Below are positions 41,869-51,133 of a stretch of DNA of 64,000 nucleotides, one piece after another; position 1 is the first letter of the stretch, and each line of letters starts with the position of its first letter. Source of the stretch: Phytophthora sp. 'mugwort' (Eukaryota > Oomycota > Peronosporomycetes > Peronosporales > Peronosporaceae); contig JAUCEF010000012.1 in the NCBI GenBank assembly GCA_033558025.1, forward strand, positions 1,612,001 through 1,676,000, read 5' to 3'. The notes beneath the pieces are model-generated. The model searched no databases, had not been told where the DNA came from, and worked only from the letters and a program-made list of their open reading frames with translations. The translations under genes and the position numbers were made by a program.

Positions 41869-43470
41869 CTATAGCGACGACGGCGTCTGCTGGCTCGAGT
41901 TCGTTGGTTCAGCGTCGTCCGAGTTCGGGATCAGCTGGAGAGCGGGCGCGATCGTGCCGAGCTCCCATCGCATGAGCGTCGTCACCATGTCGGCCGCGTT
42001 GCGGTGCGCGTCGAAAGGCGAGCCGTAGTTGTTTTTGCCTGACCACCGTACCTGTACGTACTTGTCCTCTCCGGTTACGCGATCTGATACTTGCAGCATC
42101 TCAATGGAGTGCGCCAGTTCCGCCCACACCAGTCGCGCCGACGGCTCGATGCCCGCACGTTCCGGCAGCAGCTTGGCGCCAGAGGTGTCGGCCGGGTTCA
42201 GACTCTGCGTCCCGATCACGAAGCCGGTCGCGCGCAGATTCGAGTCCAGCCCGCGGTCGTCGTCGGTCAGCAACAGCGACGAGTTGTCGGACGGAACTTC
42301 GCCAGTCGTCTCCATTCGGTATCGCAATAAGGTGGTGCGGAATACAGGCTTCTCGTCTGGCGAGCGGACGTCGCGACCGAGCACGTAGGCGTTCGTGTTG
42401 ACTTCCTGCAGCATTTCCAGCCGCTGGACGTCGTATTTGACCATCTGAGCGCCTTTCAAACGCATTTCGTTCACCCAGGTCTTTTGCATGATCTCGGACA
42501 CTGACAGCTTCTTGAATCGCTTCGTAAAAACAAACTCCATGTCGCTGCCTCGGACGCGTCGTCGCAAATCCCATCCAAAGAGTTCCGAGTGGTCGACGGG
42601 GCCCAGTACTTCGTCAGTCATCTCTTCGTCAGCGCTCTCACTGCCGCTATTGTTGCCGCTGTTGCCCTGACTAGCACAGCTTAGCAGTTGGTGCTGTACG
42701 CGCTTGATGGACCGAGTGTTCTGCAGGATGATGTCCTTCACGTCGCGTTCAGTGAGTGGATGAAAGCCGAAGACTGACTCGGCCTCCTGTTCGTTCATAA
42801 ACTCCAGTATGAATGGGAAGGGCGAGGGTCGCGCCGTGGCCGAGGCGGTGAACTCGTCTAGCGCCACAGTCGTCTCCATGACTCGTCGAAGCTCAAGCTT
42901 CCAGGACGCCTGGTACTGGATTGACGCCTTTAGGTACAAGTTTTCGGCGCCTAGCTGCCTGGACAACTCGACCGCCTCGGCATACTTGCGATTACTCTCG
43001 GAATTAACGTTCTCGTGTTTCTCGGTCGTGTCTGACTGCAGTCGCAGTGAGTTGTATTGCGTCTCGAGCTCGGCCACGGCATTGCGCAGCAGCTGCAGCT
43101 GGTCACGCTGGCGCTGGCGCGAGCGACGCATGGACTCGCGGTTCTTCTGGCGGCGCATCTCGAGCGCCGAACCGCTCTGGGACTCGGCGCACAGGTCCAT
43201 GACGGCGTGCGGGTTCTTCCAATTGAGCCACATGGAGTTAATGCCTGACGCAGTTGGCGTCGTGTCGGTCGGAAGGGTGCCGATGGACTTGTCTGACAGG
43301 GCGATGGGCGTGTCCTCGCCGCTGCTTGGACTGGTGCTGCGACTGCTGCCAGGCGGCGTAGGAGGGTAGGCAGATGGGGTTTTGCCGGTCGACATGGTAT
43401 TGGCCCAGTCGGTCACGATAATATCCGATGCTACTTCGTTGACAATGCTGAGCCGAGCGTCCGGCCACAT
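41869..43470 (-). CDS. bZIP plus START-like transcription factor, divergent copy D
   Basis: A single-exon, 533-residue protein. It has the same plan as A-C but is clearly diverged. The N-terminus is Ser/Thr/Pro-rich (STGKTPSAYPPTPPGSSRST) and lacks the LDS..D.MWDE motif. Basic region RRQKNRESMRRSRQRQRDQL (about 106-125) has Ser-Met and is closer to a classic bZIP. AVAELETQYNSL and VELSRQLGAENLYLKASIQY follow. The C-terminal domain has FGWDLRRRVRGSDMEFVFTK, LQEVNTNAYVLGRDV, FVIGTQS, YVQVRWSGKNNYGSPFDAHR and LMRWELGTIAPA. Met 26 is an alternative start. It is probably the oldest member of the cluster. Confidence 0.85.
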   Translation of the reverse strand: MWPDARLSIVNEVASDIIVTDWANTMSTGKTPSAYPPTPPGSSRSTSPSSGEDTPIALSDKSIGTLPTDTTPTASGINSMWLNWKNPHAVMDLCAESQSGSALEMRRQKNRESMRRSRQRQRDQLQLLRNAVAELETQYNSLRLQSDTTEKHENVNSESNRKYAEAVELSRQLGAENLYLKASIQYQASWKLELRRVMETTVALDEFTASATARPSPFPFILEFMNEQEAESVFGFHPLTERDVKDIILQNTRSIKRVQHQLLSCASQGNSGNNSGSESADEEMTDEVLGPVDHSELFGWDLRRRVRGSDMEFVFTKRFKKLSVSEIMQKTWVNEMRLKGAQMVKYDVQRLEMLQEVNTNAYVLGRDVRSPDEKPVFRTTLLRYRMETTGEVPSDNSSLLLTDDDRGLDSNLRATGFVIGTQSLNPADTSGAKLLPERAGIEPSARLVWAELAHSIEMLQVSDRVTGEDKYVQVRWSGKNNYGSPFDAHRNAADMVTTLMRWELGTIAPALQLIPNSDDAEPTNSSQQTPSSL

Positions 43471-44033
43471 GAAGGCAAGTTCGGAATTGCGTCTCCGACA
43501 AATACGGCGAGATCATGAATGGGCAAGGGATAGGCAGGTCTGCAGAGGCCGGCGACTATTATACATACGTCGGCAATGCAGCAAAATGGGACCGTCGCCG
43601 TCAGTCGCCCATTGCTGCTGTAATGCGTTGCACTTTGGCAGATTTGAGATTCAAGTGGCGCGCGGACGGGACACGCAGCGGGAAAAAAGAAGGTGCACCA
43701 GCTTCCTTCTCGCCGGAAGTGGGGGTTGCAACCTGCAAGTTGAATTGAGATACGGAGTCGTGGCAGACTATGACCGGCCAATTGTGGGTACTGTCCTCAC
43801 ATCTTTGGGAAACGTTATGAATACGGTGCTGAGGCCATTTGAGCTGTTGGTAAGAACTTCGTAAACAACAACTTACCTTTAAATACGGAAATAGCCGCTG
43901 TCTGCAATCGATACAAAAGTCAATTCATGCCAATCATCTCTGTTATTAAATTGCATTACTAGCCTTACTTTGGTAGCCTTCCTTGCATGCGTAGCCCCTA
44001 TCGTAGCACCTGGTCATTACTTCCTTTGACGCC
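43471..44033. other. Divergent intergenic region
   Basis: 563 bp between the starts of bZIP copy D (minus) and the small membrane protein (plus), so it should hold two divergent promoters. Open frames here are short and unassigned. Confidence 0.45.
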
Positions 44034-44300
44034 ATGTTCCTGCCGTTCAAGAACCTCTCGGCTCGGCAAAGGTCCGTGATGCCCTCGGTGCTCGTCCGTT
44101 TACCGATGCTATCGCTCACTCTTTCCCTTGCTTTATTTAGTGCCGGCTACGCTGCGCTGTGCGTGGCTCTGGGCCTTGGCATCAAGTACATGGATGACCA
44201 CATGCCGCAGCCGGACCCGACAAAGGCCAAAGGCGACGGAATGGTGCGTCGCTTACAGCTCCAGCAGCTGAAATATTCGGCCCCAACTGCTTCGAGATGA
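44034..44300 (+). CDS. Small single-span membrane protein, copy 1
   Basis: An 88-residue protein. A basic start (FLPFKNLSARQRS) is followed by a hydrophobic span LPMLSLTLSLALFSAGYAAL (about 28-47), CVALGLGIKYMDDHMPQPDP, then a Lys/Gln-rich tail. The AGY..LCV......YMD(D/N)HMP stretch recurs in the small open frame 560 bp downstream, which supports both being real. I do not recognise the family. Size and layout would fit a small organelle-membrane or complex subunit, but that is a guess. Starts at Met 17 or Met 25 are possible. Confidence 0.55.
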   Translation: MFLPFKNLSARQRSVMPSVLVRLPMLSLTLSLALFSAGYAALCVALGLGIKYMDDHMPQPDPTKAKGDGMVRRLQLQQLKYSAPTASR

Positions 44301-44860
44301 ATCAAGCTGATTCAGATGCCCTTTGTCAACTGGTGTGCAGGCATGGAGCGACTTGGACGAGCAGGCAGATGCCAGACCGAGGGACTAGCACTCGTTGGTC
44401 TGCTTGATAGCCGGTCAGGGGGGAACGCTCCCAGGATGTGGAGCTGCAGTCCGGTCGTTTCCTGCCCGGTCATCCGTGCTGCAGCTTCGTCTGCCGAGGT
44501 AGCGCTAGAGCTGCACGTTGTAGACGGAATGCTGATAATGCTGCAGCAGCTCGCAAGCTTCAGAATATCGTTTCGCTGCATTGCACCAGATGATGTGAGC
44601 ATTAAAGCACAAACGACATGTCCCTACCCCATTTATCATGCATGAGCCGATTTGTCTCTTTGGACCCCAAGCAGCCCACCCCCTTGGTCAAATTGACCGT
44701 CAATAGCGGAGACCGACCACTCGCAAGCATGCGCTGACCCTCATTTATAGAAGCGTACGTGTGCCCGTGTCAGTTTCGAAGCATGCACAATGTACAAGGC
44801 CTTTAGGAATCTTACTACCACGAGAGGTGAAGCTTTTCAAATCAGGTTGATGTTACAGGG
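44301..44860. other. Spacer between the two small membrane-protein genes
   Basis: 560 bp with overlapping open frames on both strands (44316-44645 plus, 44602-44312 minus) that do not resemble known proteins. It is likely UTR and promoter sequence. Confidence 0.4.
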
Positions 44861-45025
44861 ATGTCCCAACTCACGGTCCCCACTGCTTCTTTGCTGTTCT
44901 CTATGTGTAGTGCTGGCTACGGTCTGCTCTGCGTTTTCTTCGCTAAGAGCATCGACTACATGGATAACCACATGCCCGAGAAGCGCGCGCTGAACGCTGC
45001 GACTAGCGAACAGGTGCGACCATAG
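44861..45025 (+). CDS. Small single-span membrane protein, copy 2 (54 residues)
   Basis: The open frame ATG 44861 to TAG 45023-45025 encodes MSQLTVPTASLLFSMCSAGY, then GLLCVFFAKSIDYMDNHMPE and a short polar tail. It matches copy 1 across the span and the motif AGY.(A/L)LCV......YMD.HMP, at the same distance from the membrane segment. It is shorter at both ends than copy 1; a first exon upstream is possible. The pair is a tandem duplication on the same strand. Confidence 0.55.
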   Translation: MSQLTVPTASLLFSMCSAGYGLLCVFFAKSIDYMDNHMPEKRALNAATSEQVRP

Positions 45026-45281
45026 GTACAGTCAAGCGTGCAGCGAAATTAAGATAGTAGCTCACGCGGACGCGTTGTTTGGTTGGTTCGTGTCGTAGCG
45101 GGCTTGGAACGACAGGAACAAGCACGCGGCTACTACGAAGACGTGTTAATAAACAAAATGCGGATCGAGCCTGCTATTATGGAGGTGTTTGTCATCTAGC
45201 AGACGACCCATGTCTGTGGCGAACTATTCCACGTCGTGGTTCCTATGCCTTCGTGCCATCGTCAAGAGCTGTCCGACATAT

Positions 45282-46355
45282 TTACCGAAACAGACGAGCG
45301 AATGTTTGGATCATGCCACGTGCCGATTTCAAGAATAGCGTGCCAAAAGCTGTACACCACCACGTTAGTACATTGGAAAAAAATGACAGAAAGCCTTCGT
45401 GGCGTTCTCGTCCAAGTTCCTCACCTTTCAAGCTTGAATTACCTCCCGGGAACGCTGACAACGCAAACGATCCCAGCGTCACCAACTGCATCACAGAGCT
45501 CAGCACCACCAACACGTAGTTCCCCAAAATGAGGCAGCTATATAGCGTGCACCCTGTCACCAAAAACATCAACACGCTGTCAGGCCAACACTACTCCACC
45601 CAGTATCCACGACATCTCCTCTCACCTAGCGTCACGAAGTACGCGCTAGTCAGCAGCAATCGGTTCGGCTGCATCAACCCTGAAATGTACGCTGCCGGAC
45701 CCTTGAGCATGGCGAACGCCCCCATACAGCAAATGCTGCCCAGCGTAAAACTCAGCGCAAACTTGGACGGTCGAACCATAATCTAAAACGGCATTTGTCG
45801 AACATAAGTGATTAGCGCAAAATCCTTTAACAGTTATCCCCAATTCTCCAATTCTGCTGTACCAGAGGCAGGAAGATGGAGGCCATGCCAAAGAACAGCA
45901 TGCCGAGCATGGTCATTGCCACAAAGTATTTGAACCTCGTGTTCCTATGCAACCCACAAGTCAGTCCATGTACTTCTCAGATGATACCAAGTGCCACCGT
46001 ACCAACTCATGGCCGGGATGAGGCCGCCCCGGGTGCTCGAGTTCTTCCTCCAAAGCGGCCACTTGACAGCCGTTGCATCGTCCACCATGTCGTCCATCTG
46101 TCCACTCTCCAAGACATCGGCTGCGTCCTTCGTCGCCGCGCTATTGGACGCCGCCACCGCATTCTTGGTCAAGTCTCGTGCCGAGTCCCAGACCTTCTTG
46201 AGCGAGAAGCTGGTGTCGCCCCCCTCGCTGTCCGTGCTGGCAGTGGACGCCGTAGACAAAGGGGAGGACCGTAGCAGACTATTGAAGGCGTCCTGTGCAC
46301 CCTGTAGTCCGCCCGATGCGGGCTTCTTACCGCCCCATTGCTCCCACGCGCTCAT
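45282..46355 (-). CDS. SFT2-family Golgi vesicle-traffic membrane protein, five exons
   Basis: Exons on the minus strand: 46355-46003, 45944-45863, 45782-45626, 45553-45425, 45349-45282; all four introns are GT-AG and 58-80 nt, and the fourth has a TACTAAC branch site. The spliced product is 262 residues. The N-terminal ~115 are soluble and Ser/Asp-rich (start MSAWEQWGGKKPASGG). Four membrane spans follow, with RFKYFVAMTMLGMLFFGMAS, RPSKFALSFTLGSICCMGAF, RLLLTSAYFVTLG and LYSCLILGNYVLVVLSSVMQ, and then SAFPGG and a short tail. The pattern (RP.KFALSFTLG, AYF.TL..TLY, FPGG) is that of SFT2/Got1-type proteins, which act in Golgi SNARE-dependent vesicle fusion. Intron 4 is a multiple of three and open, so the unspliced form also reads through. 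Confidence 0.85.
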
Positions 46356-46753
46356 GGTTTCGACCTTCCGACTGCTGGAATTTCGCCCTATGAGACGAGC
46401 TGGCTTCGTGGATGGTACAGTGTACCACATCAGGGGCGGACCATTGCTGTTTAAAACGCCATTAAGCATGACCTTGTTATTCACACGAAAAAAAAAACTA
46501 TCGAAATTGCACCACAAATTGTGGAACAACATAATATGCTGTAAGAAAAAACAAGAAGCGTTCCTTATCTCGGTCGGTCACACACTCTTAAATACAGTGC
46601 AGGGCAATAAATGGGCTCTACCGAGATCAACCACGCGGCATGGCTCTGGGAGCGGAGAGAGCGTTGCTAGTTGGAAAAACGAGCTGCTCAATGCGGTAGG
46701 AGAAGTTGGGTGAGGTAGCCTGCGTCCTACAAGATGTCGTTACTATACGCCGT
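46356..46753. other. Intergenic region between SFT2-like gene and P4-ATPase
   Basis: 398 bp, both neighbours on the minus strand. It holds the SFT2-like promoter and the ATPase 3' flank. It includes an A9 run at 46490 and nothing else recognised. Confidence 0.5.
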
Positions 46754-49700
46754 CTAGGACAGCAACCGCACGCGGCCCATGGAGACGCGACGCGCACTGG
46801 CGCCTCCAGTTGAACCGCTAGAAGAGTTGCGCATGGCTGTCGAGATGGCGTCCGAGCGCGGCAGCGAGTTTGACGCAATGTATGACTCGGCTAATGTCGT
46901 CTCCTCGTCACAGCTGAAGGCATAGCCCGTGTTACGACGGCTTGTCGTCGCTCGGAACATCTTGGTCGGCACCCGCTCCCACGTCGCGTCCTCCGAGATC
47001 GACTCGCTGAAGACACTGGCAGAGTAGCTATCAGTGACACCTGAGTGGACGGATGGATTCGAGTGAGGCACTGATGAGCTAGTAGCGCCAGAGCCGCTCT
47101 TCTTGGGCTGCTCGTACAGTGTCGCACCAAAGCTTTGGTGGTGCTGAGCCTTGAGAATCTCGGCATCCGAGTGACCAAAGTCGCTTAAGTAGCCCGTCGT
47201 GTGGACGTCATCCAATGACATGGACAGCGTCTGCTCTTCCATGTGATTGATGGTCAAGCGTCGCTGATACTTCCGTTGAGAACCCCCACCCATGGATTCC
47301 TGAAGAAGCTGAGCCAGATCCGGGTGGAATGTCCGCTGGTACAGATTGTACGCAATGTGGCGTCCAAGTGCCAGCGAACATCCCATGATCAGCACGAGGA
47401 AGTAGCCCCACGTCTTGGCAGTGGGAGAAAACGCGCCAAACTCGTCGTAGCCAACCTTGAACGTGGCAAAATACGGCGTCTGCGTTCCCACCGCGGCGAA
47501 GACGAACCATGACATGACACTGCCCAGCCACAGAGAGAACGAAAGGATCGTCCATCTGTCTGCGATCATCCAGATTTTAATGTTCACGATGAGCACTGTC
47601 AGTGAAAAGGCCACCATTCCAAACTCCACACGAGACTCGCTGCCTGCCGTCTTCTCTGATGCATTAAAGCCATAAGACATTACCACAAAGATGATCAGCG
47701 ACTCGTAGAATGCTGCAGCGATCCAGCGGCAGAACGTGTACATATTGAAGAAGAATCGCTCTGGGCCACGACGGTACAAGTCCGGGTATTCAATGCTGAA
47801 CGGTGCTGGCAGGTCCTTATCAAGGACACCAACCACGACGATAGGAAGACCCGTGAAAGCGACGTTATACAGCTGGACACCGATTTCCCAGTACATTTTC
47901 GACCCGGAGGCACCCGAGAGGTAGCCGTACCAGTATTGTGCCAGTACAAGTGTAATGTTCTTGTAAAACATGTAGAGCACCAGCTTGGAAATACGAATAT
48001 AATTCCAACGTCCGTGAACCAGAAGCAACCGCTCGAGGAAGCGGAACTGCGCAATAGCATAATCACTCGAGTTCACAGCTTGCATCCCTTCCTGTCCAGA
48101 GATACCGACACCGATGTGGGCGGCCTGGATCATAGCGACATCGTTGGCACCGTCACCAATAGCTAGTGTTCGTACCGTCTTGATGTTATCCCTGACGAGC
48201 TTCACCATCTCAGCCTTCTGAGCAGGAGATACACGGTTGCAGATCACTGCACGGCACAACTTCGCAAACGACAGTAAATGCGGCGCAGTTCCTGGTCGAA
48301 GAGCCATTTCCAACGCCTCACCGTCAATAACCAACGAGATTTCCTTCTCAGTGCCACCTGCCATGCCTTTTGCACTATCCATAAACTCGCGAGCAGCAGC
48401 GTTCAACCTTGCGCGGATCGCGGCTTCATCTGGACATGTTGTGGCGTTCACAACGACTTGTTGGATCGAATTGTCAAGAAGTGAGCAAGCATACGAGATG
48501 TTAATAGCAGTTTCTTCCTTGTCGCCCGTAAGCATCCACACTTTGATACCCGCACGCGTCAGATTTGCCAGGCACTGCGGAACACCGTCCTGAAGTTTGT
48601 CTTCGATAGCCGTCGCGCCAATCAGCTCCAGTCCTTCCTCGATTTCTTCCATCAGATCATCGATAGAGTTCGGCTTGCCATCTTTGCGTCGGTCAATCTC
48701 GGCCACGTTACCTTGTGCATCATCGAAGCGCATCTTCCATTGCTGGAACCAGCGTTCATCCAATTTCTTGACAGCAAGCGCCAGTGTGCGCAGTCCATCA
48801 TCGGCATACTTCTCCATGTGGTCACGTGTGATATTTTTGAGCTTCATCATCGCAGGATCATCCTTCAAGCGCTGATAAATCATCATGTCGGCTCCTTTCG
48901 TGTACAGCAGCAAGTCTCCGTTCGGCTTACGCACGACAACTGACATGCGCTTGCGTGTACTGTTGAATTCGAGCACGTCCAGCACCTCGTAAGTTACACG
49001 TTCTCCCAGCACCTCTACATTTGCCGTCCCAACGCTACGACTTTCAAACTTAAATCCTGCAAAGGCTGCACCAGCTACGAGTGCCTGCTCATCAGGAGAC
49101 GACGCTGACAGACGAACTTCACCAGATTCCAGCCTCTCGGGGATCACCGTGTGGCAGACAGCGAGATGCTCGAAAAACTGCATAATTTTCTCCTTCTGCT
49201 CCTCGCCCGCACTACCTTTCATCCCATCGAATAGCGCTTTATCAACAAAGTTCACAAACGGAATCGTCTTGATGCTCGGGTCCAGCTTAGGCTCCGGAGG
49301 AATAGGTTTTCCAGCACGAACAAGTGCCGCGCGCCCGATTTCCGTGATACCTGAACCGTACGAAATGCCATTGATTGAGCATTTGCGGAATTCCATGACA
49401 TTACACGTCAAGGTGCCTGTCTTGTCGCTGAAAACATACGAGATCTGGCCCAGCTCTTCGTTCAGCTCCATTGTTCGCACGATAGCAGGCGTATCCGTCT
49501 CTGCATGGTACATCTCCAGGTCCCACGACATGAAGCGTGACTGTAGGAACTTAACACTCGTCATCGATACATACAACGAGATGGGAATCACCTGGTACAG
49601 TAGCAGAAAATAGTAAAACATCATCTGGATGAAGGCCACGACACGAGACCGGTTCCTCTCTGCCTCCGAGAGCTGAATGTACCACGTATTCCGCACGATG

Positions 49701-51133
49701 TCGTACTGCCATGTAATGTAGCAAGTAGCAGCCATGGCGCAAGCAACGAACAGTCCTAAGCACAACATGACGATCATGCGGTTAATGTGCAACATTAGGT
49801 CGCTCCATTTCGACGGCGCAGAGCTGGCACTCTGCATGATCTTGGTATCGTTACCCGTGTTAAGCACGAGCGCAAAGACCCAGTCAGTGTTACGCAGGTT
49901 ACAACCACGCAGCAGCACGTTCTTAACCGACAGCGGCATTACTTCCACACCGCAGCCATCGCCCACTGTGACCTCCACTTTGCCTGCAAACTTGTTAATG
50001 TGCGGATTAGGCTGCTCACACTTGACAACACCACGCAGTAGCGCCAACTCGGCCGCGTTTGCGAGCGAGCTCATGGTCGCGGCCACAGCCTGGCGCAGCT
50101 TGAGATTGGTTTCTCCATCCAGACTCTTGGTCTCAACGTAGCAAATGCCACTGGGCGGTTCGCCCACGGGCTCTGCGACAGCGAGCACCAGCACGTCAGC
50201 GGGGATCACTTCTCGGTTACGGATCTGTAAGAAGTCTCCGACCTTGATATCTGCCCACTTCCTGTCCACGATCTCTCCGTCCTGAATCACGTGGCACGTG
50301 GCCGAGTTGGCTTCGTTGTCTGATTTGTGGCGTCGCAAGTCTTCCATCACTGCAAACACGGCGTCGATTGAGATCACGAATAGCAAGACTGGCGCGTTTG
50401 TTGGATAGCCGTACGTGTTGCTGATACTGGGGATGCTCTGCAGCACGCAGACCATGAGGAAGAAGAAGTTGGCCACCTTGGTGAAGCTTTCTTTCAAGAA
50501 CTTGGGCAGAAACGTCACCATGTTGTACTTGGACGTCACCACGACATTCGAGCATTTGTCGAAGACGGCGTTGCCCGGCGCGTAGTTAAAATAAACCTCT
50601 CTCAGTGCCTCATCGTGGCCCAAAGCATGGCCTGCTGCTGCTCTAGCTCCACTTGAATTAACGCTGGTTGCCGAGGATCCAGGAGTGTGCTGGGACGCGT
50701 AGTCTACGACCTCGTCTTCGTCGAGAGTCTGCTCGGCTCGCTTGCCCTTGCGCCGCGTCTGTCTCGGCGACTGGAGCAGCGCCGGACTGTCAAGTGTGTT
50801 GTAACCGCTGGTACTTGAGCCTAACACGCTGTCACTCTGTTCAGAGAGCGCCGAGTCGTCTCGCACGGGTGCTACACTGGCACAGAGCGCCACCGAGTCG
50901 TCCTCCACGCGTGAGCCGCGAAAGATACGCGACGTGCTGCGCTTGGCCGCCATGAGCGCGTCCTGTTCCTGTGGTCTACGTTGGCTATGCTTGTTGGCTG
51001 CGTGTGCGGGGGCCGTGTAGTTGCGAGTGCCGCCAAGCCGCGACGGGTCTATTTGTGAGGCGACGGCGGAATGCGCACTCGGCAACTGGCGATGGACCAG
51101 AGTGCGGGGGAGAGCGGCGCAAAATAGACGCAC
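46754..51133 (-). CDS. P4-ATPase, phospholipid-transporting (flippase)
   Basis: A single-exon, 1459-residue protein. Motifs in order: FLPKFLKESFTKVANFFFLM (first spans), ETKSLDGETNLK (actuator DGET, ~339-342), NVLLRGCNLRNTDWV, FSDKTGTLTCNVMEFRKCSI (phosphorylated Asp ~570), SSPDEQALV, YTKGADMM (~746), WMLTGDKEETAINISYACSL (~869) and AIGDGANDVAMIQAAHIGVG (~993-999). Six C-terminal spans and a Ser-rich tail of about 150 residues follow. DGET rather than TGE and the 'RGC.LRNT' segment mark the P4 class, which moves aminophospholipids to the cytosolic leaflet of Golgi, endosome or plasma membranes, usually with a CDC50 partner. The first ~170 residues are low-complexity; Met 61 (50953) is an equally good start. 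Confidence 0.95.
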   Translation of the reverse strand: MRLFCAALPRTLVHRQLPSAHSAVASQIDPSRLGGTRNYTAPAHAANKHSQRRPQEQDALMAAKRSTSRIFRGSRVEDDSVALCASVAPVRDDSALSEQSDSVLGSSTSGYNTLDSPALLQSPRQTRRKGKRAEQTLDEDEVVDYASQHTPGSSATSVNSSGARAAAGHALGHDEALREVYFNYAPGNAVFDKCSNVVVTSKYNMVTFLPKFLKESFTKVANFFFLMVCVLQSIPSISNTYGYPTNAPVLLFVISIDAVFAVMEDLRRHKSDNEANSATCHVIQDGEIVDRKWADIKVGDFLQIRNREVIPADVLVLAVAEPVGEPPSGICYVETKSLDGETNLKLRQAVAATMSSLANAAELALLRGVVKCEQPNPHINKFAGKVEVTVGDGCGVEVMPLSVKNVLLRGCNLRNTDWVFALVLNTGNDTKIMQSASSAPSKWSDLMLHINRMIVMLCLGLFVACAMAATCYITWQYDIVRNTWYIQLSEAERNRSRVVAFIQMMFYYFLLLYQVIPISLYVSMTSVKFLQSRFMSWDLEMYHAETDTPAIVRTMELNEELGQISYVFSDKTGTLTCNVMEFRKCSINGISYGSGITEIGRAALVRAGKPIPPEPKLDPSIKTIPFVNFVDKALFDGMKGSAGEEQKEKIMQFFEHLAVCHTVIPERLESGEVRLSASSPDEQALVAGAAFAGFKFESRSVGTANVEVLGERVTYEVLDVLEFNSTRKRMSVVVRKPNGDLLLYTKGADMMIYQRLKDDPAMMKLKNITRDHMEKYADDGLRTLALAVKKLDERWFQQWKMRFDDAQGNVAEIDRRKDGKPNSIDDLMEEIEEGLELIGATAIEDKLQDGVPQCLANLTRAGIKVWMLTGDKEETAINISYACSLLDNSIQQVVVNATTCPDEAAIRARLNAAAREFMDSAKGMAGGTEKEISLVIDGEALEMALRPGTAPHLLSFAKLCRAVICNRVSPAQKAEMVKLVRDNIKTVRTLAIGDGANDVAMIQAAHIGVGISGQEGMQAVNSSDYAIAQFRFLERLLLVHGRWNYIRISKLVLYMFYKNITLVLAQYWYGYLSGASGSKMYWEIGVQLYNVAFTGLPIVVVGVLDKDLPAPFSIEYPDLYRRGPERFFFNMYTFCRWIAAAFYESLIIFVVMSYGFNASEKTAGSESRVEFGMVAFSLTVLIVNIKIWMIADRWTILSFSLWLGSVMSWFVFAAVGTQTPYFATFKVGYDEFGAFSPTAKTWGYFLVLIMGCSLALGRHIAYNLYQRTFHPDLAQLLQESMGGGSQRKYQRRLTINHMEEQTLSMSLDDVHTTGYLSDFGHSDAEILKAQHHQSFGATLYEQPKKSGSGATSSSVPHSNPSVHSGVTDSYSASVFSESISEDATWERVPTKMFRATTSRRNTGYAFSCDEETTLAESYIASNSLPRSDAISTAMRNSSSGSTGGASARRVSMGRVRLLS

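Noticed and set aside
45079..45532. Plus-strand protein of 146 residues opposite the SFT2-like gene
   Set aside because: It lies antisense to well-supported exons and introns and has no recognisable motif; treated as a shadow frame.
45991..46713. Plus-strand 240-residue open frame
   Set aside because: Antisense to exon 1 of the SFT2-like gene and its promoter; composition follows the opposite strand's codon pattern.
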